From: DASQHM01 sp035632095
GTDB lineage: Bacteria; Pseudomonadota; Alphaproteobacteria; Ferrovibrionales; Ferrovibrionaceae
DNA: 17,818 nt
Direction of reading: 5' to 3'
Assembly (NCBI GenBank): GCA_035632095.1
Contig: DASQHM010000115.1
Location: forward strand, 1-17,818
Of this stretch, positions 7,966-14,235 are shown piece by piece; the first letter of the stretch is position 1; each line of letters starts with the position of its first letter. The position numbers were made by a program, and so were the translations under genes. Under the pieces are notes generated by a model. The model was not told where the DNA came from, made no database searches, and was given only the letters and a program-made list of their open reading frames with translations.

Positions 7966-8928
7966 ATGAATGGCATCCAGCCGCAGGGTAAGCCTCGCAT
8001 CGCCGTGCTGATCCCCTGCTACAACGAGGAACGGGCGATCGGGACGGTCGTGGCGGACTTTCGCCAGGCGCTGCCGGAGGCGGCGATCTTCATTTACGAC
8101 AACAACTCGCGCGATCGCACCATGGAGGTGGCCGAGGCGGCGGGCGCCGTAGTGCGCCGCGAAGGGCTGCAGGGCAAAGGTCACGTGGTCCGGCGCATGT
8201 TCGCCGACGTGGAAGCGGACGCCTATGTGCTGGTCGATGGCGATGCCACCTATCATGCACCGGCCGCACCGAAGATGATCCGCCGCCTGTTCGACGAGCA
8301 GCTCGACATGGTGGTCGCCTGCCGAATCGCGGACGAGGCGGCCGCCTACCGTCCCGGCCATCGCTTCGGCAACGCGGTGCTGACGGGCTTCGTCGCGCGC
8401 CTGTTCGGAAATCGTTTTCGCGACATTCTGTCCGGATACCGGGTTTTTTCCCGCCGCTTCGTCAAATCCTTCCCCGCGCTGGCCCATGGATTTGAGATCG
8501 AAACGGAGTTGACCGTGCATGCGCTCGGCCTCGGAATGCCCATTGCCGAAATCGACACGCCCTACGCCGCGCGGCCGATCGGGAGTGTGAGCAAGCTCAA
8601 CACATGGCGCGACGGCTTCCGCATACTGCTGACGATCCTGGGGCTGTTCAAGAACGAGCGGCCATTGGCGTTCTTCTCGCTGGTCTTTGCCCTATTGGCG
8701 ATGATTGCGGTTCTCCTCGCTACGCCGATCGTCGTCACGTACCTGCAGACCGGATTGGTTCCGCGGCTGCCCACGGCCGTGCTGGCGACCGGCCTGATGC
8801 TGCTTGCGTTCCTCAGCCTGGCGTCGGGCTTCGTGTTGGATACGGTGACGCGCGGACGGCGCGAGCTGAAGCGTCTGGCCTATCTGGCTGTTGCGGCACC
8901 GGCGCGGCCGTCCAATCGATCGACATGA
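7966..8928 (+). CDS. GT2-family polyprenyl-phosphate glycosyltransferase (GtrB/DPM1-like)
   Basis: A 320-residue enzyme. The GT-A domain starts at about residue 10 with RIAVLIPCYNEE, followed by the nucleotide-binding DNNSRDRT (45-52) and the metal-binding DGD (91-93). The downstream SGYRVFSRRFV and GFEIETEL motifs are typical of DPM1/GtrB-type enzymes, which move a sugar from a nucleotide sugar to a polyprenyl phosphate on the cytoplasmic face. Two C-terminal hydrophobic helices (about 230-290) anchor it, as in GtrB. The ATG at 7966 starts 10 residues before the domain. An in-frame GTG at 7930 is an alternative, and neither has a strong ribosome site. The stop lies 4 bp before a GtrA flippase gene, so the two are an operon. 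Donor sugar unknown. Confidence 0.82.
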   Translation: MNGIQPQGKPRIAVLIPCYNEERAIGTVVADFRQALPEAAIFIYDNNSRDRTMEVAEAAGAVVRREGLQGKGHVVRRMFADVEADAYVLVDGDATYHAPAAPKMIRRLFDEQLDMVVACRIADEAAAYRPGHRFGNAVLTGFVARLFGNRFRDILSGYRVFSRRFVKSFPALAHGFEIETELTVHALGLGMPIAEIDTPYAARPIGSVSKLNTWRDGFRILLTILGLFKNERPLAFFSLVFALLAMIAVLLATPIVVTYLQTGLVPRLPTAVLATGLMLLAFLSLASGFVLDTVTRGRRELKRLAYLAVAAPARPSNRST

Positions 8929-8932
8929 CCGG

Positions 8933-9349
8933 ATGATGACGCTGGTCCAGGACATCGTCGCGTTCGCGCGGCAATTCGCGCGGTATTGCATCGTCGGCGC
9001 CGGCGGCTTCGTGGTCGACGCAGGGACGCTGCAACTGCTGCTCTGGGAGGGCCTCGACCGGTTCTCCGGCCGCATCCTGTCGTATCTGGTGGCGGCGACG
9101 GCAACGTGGCTGGCCAACCGCTACTACACGTTCACCCAAGCGGAGACTTCGGCGGCGCACCGGCAATGGGCGAAGTACGTGGCGGCGAACGCCATCGGCG
9201 CCGGCGTAAACTACGCCGTCTACGTGGCTTGCATCTTGATGTCGGACACGATGTATCGCTATCCGGTGCTCGCGGTGGCCGTCGGATCGGCCGGCGCGCT
9301 CGTGGTCAACTTCGCCGTGAACCGCGCCTACGTCTTCCGCAAGCTTTGA
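8933..9349 (+). CDS. GtrA-family membrane protein (lipid-linked sugar flippase)
   Basis: A 138-residue protein with four hydrophobic helices in GtrA spacing: ARYCIVGAGGFVVDAG (helix 1), SYLVAATATWLANRYYTF (helix 2, with the family's NRxxTF ending), VAANAIGAGVNYAVYVA (helix 3) and VGSAGALVVNFAVNRAYVF (helix 4, ending in the conserved N...NRxxVF). GtrA proteins are thought to flip undecaprenyl-phosphate-linked sugars across the inner membrane. The start is ATG 8933, or the next codon at 8936; both lie directly behind the GT2 stop, so the two are probably translationally coupled. It works most plausibly with the upstream GT2 enzyme. The gene ends 8 bp from the stop of the convergent NdvB-like gene. 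Confidence 0.85.
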   Translation: MMTLVQDIVAFARQFARYCIVGAGGFVVDAGTLQLLLWEGLDRFSGRILSYLVAATATWLANRYYTFTQAETSAAHRQWAKYVAANAIGAGVNYAVYVACILMSDTMYRYPVLAVAVGSAGALVVNFAVNRAYVFRKL

Positions 9350-9357
9350 GCGGACGC

Positions 9358-11937
9358 TCAGTCGCCGCCGGGCGCCGGCTGCAACGTGACCGCGGAAACC
9401 GGCTTCGCCACCTTCATACCGCCGACCACGTTGATCGTCGCCGTGGCCACCGCCGCGATATAGGGGAGCGATTGCGCCAGCATGACGATGGTCCAAAGCC
9501 GCGCTTCCGGATCGTCCGCGCCATAGACGTTCCAGATCGACACGCCGGCGAGCCAGAGCAGGACCGCCAGCAGGCATTCCTCCAGCGCCATCGCCACGGC
9601 CTGGACCAGGGCGGGCTGGTTCTCGCACTTGGGCGTGCGGAAGAACGGTATTTTCGAGGTGCAGAGCCCCACCAGCATGGCCTTGCCGACCGTGAACGTC
9701 AGCGCAAGACCGGCGATCCCGGCGCCAAGACGCTGGCGCAGCGTGCAATCGACCCGCGCCTTGTAGAGCCACAGGAACTGCAGGACTTTTACGGCGAAGA
9801 CGCCGAGCGTCGGCACCAGGAAGAGGGTCAAGGGGAAGTCGAAATAGCGCGGCATGGCCAGCACGCCGATGGTCCAGGCGACGCTTGCCAGCGAGAACAC
9901 TACGCCGACCGCGTCGGCGAACCACGGCATCCACCCGGCGACGAAGTGATAACGCTGCGCCGGCGTGAGCTTGCGCCCGCGTCCCGGCAGCATTTCGCGC
10001 CAATGCCTCTTCATGATCTGCGCCGCGCCATAGACCCAGCGGAACCGCTGGCCCTTGTATCCGGCAAAACTGTCCGGCGTCAGGCCGTAGCCGAAGCGTT
10101 TGTTGACGTAGACCGATTGATAGCCGCCCTCAAACAGGCGCAGGCCAAGCTCGGCATCCTCGCAAATGCACCACTCCGCCCAGTTTCCCACGCGCTCCAG
10201 CGCCGCCTTGCGGATCAGCGTCATAGTGCCGTGCTGTACGATCGCGTCGGCTTCGTTGCGCTGGACCATGCCGATGTTGAAGAACCCGGCATATTCCCAA
10301 TTGATCATTTCCTTGAACGCGTTGCCCTGCCAGTCGCGGTGATCCTGGGGCGCCTGCACAAAGCCGACCTCCGGGCGGTCGAAATAGGGCGTCAGCGACT
10401 TCAGCCAGTCGGGCGTAACCACGTAGTCGCTGTCGATCACGCCGATCACCTCGGCGTCGGGCGCGGTATGGACCAGGGCGAAATTAAGCGCGCCGGCCTT
10501 GAAGCCCTTCATGTTGTCAACGTGGAAGAACCGAAACCGCGGTCCGAGCTGCTCGCAGTATTCGGCGACCGGGCGCCAGAGCGCCGGATCCTTGGTATTG
10601 TTGTCGATGACCAGCACTTCGAAATCGGCATAGTCGAGGCGGGCCAACGCGTCGAGCGTCTGCTTCACCATCTGCGGCGGCTCGTTGTACGTCGGCAGAT
10701 GCAGCGAAACCTTTGGCAACGGCCGCGTCAGGTCACCGACAAAGGGGAGGAAGCGGCGGTTGAAGCGCCGCGACCACACCACCTCGGCGACTTCGATGCC
10801 CTCGGCCAGCAGCATGATCAACAACAGCGTCAGCAACGGCAGCAGGAAGCTCCACATCAACAGTGTGCCGGTGGTGAGATACTGCTGGCTGCCGTTGTAG
10901 AGCACCCAGATCAACGTCGAGGCCGAGATCTGGATCAGGCCGGTGAAGAAAAATTGCCCGGCCTGCTTCAGGTCGCGCCAGCGCCAGACGAACCAGAGCA
11001 TGGGCAACAGTGCCAGCAGCGACGCGGCGGCGGCGAGCTTCGGCCAATCGCGCACGCTCAAGACCGGACCCTCGAGCGGGAACTTCAAGTTCCGCGAGGC
11101 GTCCCAGATGCCCCAATAGCCGCCGACGCTGCCTTCGATGTTGCGCTTCCAAGGCTGGTCGATTGCCTCCATCACGTAGTAGTCGAGGCCGCGCGTGTTG
11201 GCGGCGTTCATGAAGTCGCGCAGGAACACGCCTTGGTTGGCGAGGCTCGGCACCGCGTCGCGGCGGATGCGGCCTTCCGACGGCCAGCCCACTTCGGTCA
11301 GCACCACCGGCTTGGTCGGAAACGCGTCCTTCACCTGCTGATAGCGATCCATGACGTACTGCAGCGCCTGGTCCTCCGGGATGCCTTCCCAGTAGGGCAG
11401 GATGTGAATGGCGATGAAGTCGACTTCCTTGCCGAGCTCCGGATAGGTCAGCCAGACATGCCACGGTTCGGCGGTGGAGACCGGCAGCTTCACCTGGGTG
11501 CGGACCTGCCGGATATAGCTCATCAGCTCATCCGGGGTGACGTCGCCGCGCAGCAGCGCTTCGTTGCCGACCAGTATCCGCTTGACGTTGGAATTGTCGC
11601 GCGCCTCGCGGATGACGCCTGCGACTTCGTCCTTGTTGTGGTCGCGGCGGCCGTCGATCCAGGCGCCGGCCATCACGTTCATGCCGTACTTGGCGGCGAG
11701 AACCGGCACGACCTGCATGCCGTCGGTGGAATTGTAGGTGCGAACTGCGTCGGCGCGATCGGCCATGACGGCGAGATCGGCGTCAACCTGCTCCGGCGTG
11801 GGATCTTTGCGGTCGTAGGCCAGGCCCTTGATCTGGTCTTGCCAGGGCAGGGCCGTCTTTGGCCGGTTGAGCCCGGCCCAAACGGCGAGGTTGGCCAAAA
11901 TGACCAGGAGAACGACGATAACGCCCGACACACGCAT
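9358..11937 (-). CDS. ndvB: NdvB-like cyclic beta-1,3-glucan synthase (GH17-GT2 fusion)
   Basis: An 859-residue inner-membrane protein with three parts. First comes a signal-anchor (3-21) and a periplasmic GH17 domain (about 36-290) with acid/base E125 in ILVGNEALL and nucleophile E215 in VVLTEVGWPS. Next are hydrophobic helices (about 302-320, 328-348, 355-380). Then comes a processive GT2 domain (about 408-640) with LPTYNEPP, the DSD metal motif (502-504), CED (592-594) and QRFRW (630-634), followed by further helices to about 840. The DxD...ED...QxxRW set marks a cellulose-synthase-like polymerase. This domain order and size match Bradyrhizobium NdvB, which makes periplasmic cyclic beta-1,3-glucan needed for osmoadaptation and nodulation; it is unrelated to the Sinorhizobium beta-1,2 enzyme of the same name. 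The ATG at 11937 has AAGGA about 9 nt upstream. Upstream lies a long leader rich in inverted repeats. Confidence 0.83.
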   Translation of the reverse strand: MRVSGVIVVLLVILANLAVWAGLNRPKTALPWQDQIKGLAYDRKDPTPEQVDADLAVMADRADAVRTYNSTDGMQVVPVLAAKYGMNVMAGAWIDGRRDHNKDEVAGVIREARDNSNVKRILVGNEALLRGDVTPDELMSYIRQVRTQVKLPVSTAEPWHVWLTYPELGKEVDFIAIHILPYWEGIPEDQALQYVMDRYQQVKDAFPTKPVVLTEVGWPSEGRIRRDAVPSLANQGVFLRDFMNAANTRGLDYYVMEAIDQPWKRNIEGSVGGYWGIWDASRNLKFPLEGPVLSVRDWPKLAAAASLLALLPMLWFVWRWRDLKQAGQFFFTGLIQISASTLIWVLYNGSQQYLTTGTLLMWSFLLPLLTLLLIMLLAEGIEVAEVVWSRRFNRRFLPFVGDLTRPLPKVSLHLPTYNEPPQMVKQTLDALARLDYADFEVLVIDNNTKDPALWRPVAEYCEQLGPRFRFFHVDNMKGFKAGALNFALVHTAPDAEVIGVIDSDYVVTPDWLKSLTPYFDRPEVGFVQAPQDHRDWQGNAFKEMINWEYAGFFNIGMVQRNEADAIVQHGTMTLIRKAALERVGNWAEWCICEDAELGLRLFEGGYQSVYVNKRFGYGLTPDSFAGYKGQRFRWVYGAAQIMKRHWREMLPGRGRKLTPAQRYHFVAGWMPWFADAVGVVFSLASVAWTIGVLAMPRYFDFPLTLFLVPTLGVFAVKVLQFLWLYKARVDCTLRQRLGAGIAGLALTFTVGKAMLVGLCTSKIPFFRTPKCENQPALVQAVAMALEECLLAVLLWLAGVSIWNVYGADDPEARLWTIVMLAQSLPYIAAVATATINVVGGMKVAKPVSAVTLQPAPGGD

Positions 11938-12201
11938 CTTTTTTTGTCCTTGCCGGCCATTGGCCGGCGCCCCCTGCTCGGTCCCGCAACGCACGCTTTA
12001 CCGCAATGTTCTCAACGCCTTAAAACGCACTGCCAGCGCGCCCGGTTGCACGAATGCAGCCGGACATGCGACGCCACCGACAATTTTGCCAACCAGATCC
12101 CCCGTGGGCCGAATAGCGGGGGGAAAACCTCATCGAGGTTCGATCGTTTCGTGTTCGCCTCAGCGCGTCTCGAAACAGCGATCAGAGACGCTGGCCAACT
12201 G
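11938..12201 (-). promoter_or_regulatory. long, hairpin-rich 5' leader of ndvB
   Basis: Between the predicted transcription start (about 12201) and the ndvB ATG are about 264 nt without a convincing gene on either strand. The stretch holds inverted repeats at 12161-12193 (7 perfect inner pairs, 9 with a 2-nt bulge), 12126-12140 (AACCTC-3-GAGGTT), 12099-12122 (CCCCCG-12-CGGGGG), 12042-12063 (9-bp arms with one imperfect pair) and 11952-11968 (GCCGGCC-3-GGCCGGC). The last lies about 6 nt upstream of the AAGGA ribosome site. No known riboswitch was recognised. The repeats are real; RNA function is inference, and GC-rich DNA yields chance stems. Confidence 0.35.
11952..11968 (-). repeat. perfect GC hairpin just before the ndvB ribosome site
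   Basis: On the ndvB mRNA this reads GCCGGCC-AAT-GGCCGGC, followed directly by AAGGAC and a run of A. The stem is 7 G-C pairs. It has no U run on either strand, so it is not an intrinsic terminator; it could influence ribosome access or mRNA stability. Confidence 0.6.
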
Positions 12202-12207
12202 CTGGAA

Positions 12208-12236
12208 AATATATATTGCAGGCGCGAAATTGTCGA
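12208..12236 (-). promoter_or_regulatory. candidate sigma70-like promoter of ndvB
   Basis: On the minus strand TCGACA (12236-12231) and TATATT (12213-12208) are separated by exactly 17 bp. Each matches five of six consensus bases, in the only clearly AT-rich patch of the area. The start would be near 12201, giving ndvB a leader of about 264 nt. Seen by eye only. Confidence 0.45.
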
Positions 12237-12247
12237 GGGTGGCAGGC

Positions 12248-12295
12248 TTGCGAATCGGCGATGGCGCCATGCGCAAGATGCGGCGTTCCGCCGCA
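12248..12295. repeat. stacked inverted repeats between rlmI and the ndvB promoter
   Basis: TTGCG (12248-12252) pairs with CGCAA (12272-12276) around the palindrome ATGGCGCCAT (12261-12270). TGCGGCG-TTC-CGCCGCA (12279-12295) follows at once. The second stem lies about 75-90 bp downstream of the RlmI stop on the minus strand and could end or process that transcript, although the bases after it are only TCTT, too few for a standard intrinsic terminator. Confidence 0.4.
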
Positions 12296-12368
12296 GGAGC
12301 GCCGCAATCCGACCCCGCTTTCGCCGCAGGCCGCTGTTTCAATCCCAGGTCGTCCAGGGCGGCAATTC

Positions 12369-13568
12369 TTAATCCAGCTGCAGCGCCTGCCATTTGAGGT
12401 AGGCGGACTCGGCCAGATGCGGATGGATCGGGTGATCCGGCCCGGCCCCGCCTGCCGCCACAATCCGCCCGGAACGTCCCGCTGCCGTCAAACCGCGCGC
12501 CACTTCGGCGCCAAAGTCCTCGACGCTTACGTGGTGCGAGCAAGAAGCGACAAACAGAAAGCCGCCAGGCGCCACCAGGGCTGCGGCCAGGCGCGCCAGC
12601 TTGCGGTAGCCCTTGATGCCGGCTTTAAGGTCTTTCCTCGCCTTGACGAAGCTCGGCGGGTCCGCGATCACGGTTTCGAAAGTCTCGCCGCGCGCCTGCC
12701 GTTCGGCCAAGTCGGCGAAGACCTCGCGCGCCTCGAACCGGCAAACCGACGCCACCTTTGCACGTTCGGCTGCCGCTTTGGCAAGCGCAAGCGCCGGCGC
12801 CGAACGGTCCACGGCGATCGCCTCCCGGGCGCCGCCAAGCGCCGCCGAGATGGTGAAGCCCCCGGTATGGCAATAGAGGTCGAGCACGCGCCCGCCGGTC
12901 GCGAGCTTCGCCATCAACTGCCGGGCCTCGCGCAGATCGAAGAACCAGCCGGTCTTCTGGCCGGCCAGGAGATCGGCCAGGAACCGCGCCGACCCCTCGA
13001 CCACGCCGATCGGCCCATCGAGCTGGCCTTTGGCGAGCCGCACATAACCCGGCAATCCCTCAAGCGCGCGAACGGGCGCATCGTTGCGCAGCACGATTGC
13101 GTTCGGGCATAGGACGTCGTCGAACGCGGCCAGCAAGGCCGGCAGCAACGCCTCCGCGCCCGCCGTGTTGGTCTGCACCGCCAGAACGTCGCCGTAGCGG
13201 TCGACGATAATGCCGGGCAAGCCGTCTGCCTCGGCATGAACGAGCCGGTAATAGGGCTCCGATATGAGCCGTTGGCGAAGGCGGAGCGCGGCGGCGATGC
13301 GGGCGCCCAAGAACGGCGCATCGACGACGGCATGTTCGTCCAAGCTCATCACCCGCGCCGCGATCAACGAATGCACGTTGAACGTCGCCGCTCCCAATGC
13401 CCGTCCGTGTGCGTTGTGCAGCCGTACCAGACTTCCCGGCGCAATGCGGCGTGCCGCGGCGTCGATGCGCAGCTCATTGGAGAACGCCCATGGCGAACCG
13501 GCGCGCAGCCGCCGGTCGTGGCCCGGGAGAAGTTGCACGACGTGTCGCTCTTGGGCGCTGTCCGGCAT
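12369..13568 (-). CDS. rlmI: RlmI-like 23S rRNA (cytosine-C5) methyltransferase
   Basis: A 399-residue class I SAM-dependent methyltransferase. It has an N-terminal PUA-like RNA-binding part (about 10-85), a linker domain, and a Rossmann domain (about 200-399). SAM-binding motif I is VLDLYCHTGGF (228-238), and the upstream QKTGWFFDLR (204-213) is typical of the family. Motif IV is ADPPSF (302-307) and the catalytic cysteine is C343 in ASCSHH. In E. coli RlmI makes m5C1962 in 23S rRNA. Length agrees. The ATG at 13568 lacks a clear Shine-Dalgarno, but the PUA part begins soon after. It is divergent from the HIT gene, with only 45 bp between the starts. Paralogous RlmK/RlmL-type functions cannot be ruled out by eye. 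Confidence 0.82.
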   Translation of the reverse strand: MPDSAQERHVVQLLPGHDRRLRAGSPWAFSNELRIDAAARRIAPGSLVRLHNAHGRALGAATFNVHSLIAARVMSLDEHAVVDAPFLGARIAAALRLRQRLISEPYYRLVHAEADGLPGIIVDRYGDVLAVQTNTAGAEALLPALLAAFDDVLCPNAIVLRNDAPVRALEGLPGYVRLAKGQLDGPIGVVEGSARFLADLLAGQKTGWFFDLREARQLMAKLATGGRVLDLYCHTGGFTISAALGGAREAIAVDRSAPALALAKAAAERAKVASVCRFEAREVFADLAERQARGETFETVIADPPSFVKARKDLKAGIKGYRKLARLAAALVAPGGFLFVASCSHHVSVEDFGAEVARGLTAAGRSGRIVAAGGAGPDHPIHPHLAESAYLKWQALQLD

Positions 13569-13613
13569 GGCGGCACTCTAGCCGCTTGCGCACGGCCCTG
13601 GTAGCTTTGCCCC

Positions 13614-14018
13614 GTGTTCACCTTGCACGAACGCTTGGCGGCCGATACGGCGCCGGTTTGCGAGCTTGCGCTCTGCGCCGTGCGGCTGATGGATGATCGC
13701 GCCTTTCCCTGGCTTATTCTCGTGCCGCGGCGCGAAGCGATTCGGGAATTCCACCAGCTTGCGCCGGCCGAGCGGCAATTGCTCATGGAGGAGATCGTCC
13801 TGGCGGAGCGCGTCCTCGAATCCGAATTCCGGCCCGACAAGCTCAACGTCGGCGCCCTCGGTAATCTGGTGCCGCAGCTTCATATCCATGTCATCGCTAG
13901 GCGAACCACGGACCGGGCGTGGCCTGGACCGGCGTGGGGCAGCGGGTCCGCTTTACCCTACGCACCTGCCGAACGCGCGTCCCTAGTTGAACGCCTGGCG
14001 AAGGCCTTCGGCTCATGA
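13614..14018 (+). CDS. HIT-domain protein
   Basis: A 134-residue histidine-triad family protein. The core motif is PQLHIHVIAR (87-96), giving Q88-x-H90-x-H92 with H90 as the expected nucleophile; the first triad histidine is Gln, common in this bacterial subgroup. The preceding NVGALGNLVP and the following DRAWPGPAWG (100-109) are also typical. HIT proteins hydrolyse or transfer nucleotides, for example dinucleoside polyphosphates; the substrate here is unknown. It uses a GTG start with little ribosome site; a later ATG would cut into the conserved N-terminal strand. Its stop overlaps the ATG of the SemiSWEET remnant by 4 bp (ATGA), so the two were translationally coupled. Confidence 0.8.
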   Translation: MFTLHERLAADTAPVCELALCAVRLMDDRAFPWLILVPRREAIREFHQLAPAERQLLMEEIVLAERVLESEFRPDKLNVGALGNLVPQLHIHVIARRTTDRAWPGPAWGSGSALPYAPAERASLVERLAKAFGS

Positions 14019-14190
14019 GCGCGGAGACCGTCAAATTGATCGGCGTGGCGGCCGGCGTACTCACTACCATCGCCTTCGAGCCCCAGGCTTTGCGCGTTTG
14101 GCGACGCCTTTCCGCCGAGGATATTTCGTGACGCTGGTCCTGGCACTCGGCATTCTGTGGGCGAAATTCCGCTTCCGCACCCAGCGCTGA
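14015..14190 (+). pseudogene. SemiSWEET sugar transporter, broken by an internal deletion
   Basis: SemiSWEETs are about 85-90-residue, three-helix sugar transporters that work as dimers. Reading from the ATG at 14015 (ATGA overlap with the HIT stop) gives 38 residues, with VLTTIAFEPQALRVWRRLSA and then EDIS. That is helix 1, the PQ motif (P23-Q24) and the R-SAEDIS loop. A TGA follows at 14129. In another frame, from GTG 14128 to TGA 14188, the sequence reads VTLVLALGILWAKFRFRTQR, the usual helix-3 end of the same family. The whole of helix 2, about 31 residues, is missing, and the two halves are out of frame. The simplest explanation is a deletion of about 94 bp with junction near 14126-14128. 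E22 before the PQ motif, where a small or hydrophobic residue is usual, hints at further decay. A 38-residue peptide may still be translated. Confidence 0.72.
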
Positions 14191-14235
14191 CGGCGGTTCT
14201 TTGCATCGGGACGTTCCGGGGCGTATACCTCGTTC

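Noticed and set aside
11952..11968. Intrinsic terminator
   Set aside because: The hairpin is perfect, but neither strand has a U run after the stem. On the minus strand it is followed by a ribosome site and the ndvB start.
11938..12368. CRISPR array or tRNA/rRNA gene in the largest gap
   Set aside because: No regularly spaced repeats, no cloverleaf with a T-arm motif, and no rRNA-like sequence were seen.
8986..12372. Very long open frame (1128 codons) on the plus strand opposite ndvB
   Set aside because: The translation is rich in R, H, Q and P with no domain pattern. It is antisense to a well-supported GH17-GT2 gene and also crosses GtrA; such frames are expected in GC-rich DNA.
12160..12543. 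Possible small gene on the minus strand between rlmI and ndvB
   Set aside because: It overlaps the rlmI end in another frame, has no family likeness, and its conserved-looking part is explained by inverted repeats and a promoter.
14015..14190. Programmed frameshift producing a whole SemiSWEET
   Set aside because: A shift alone would join the two halves but could not supply the missing helix 2, so a deletion is the better explanation.
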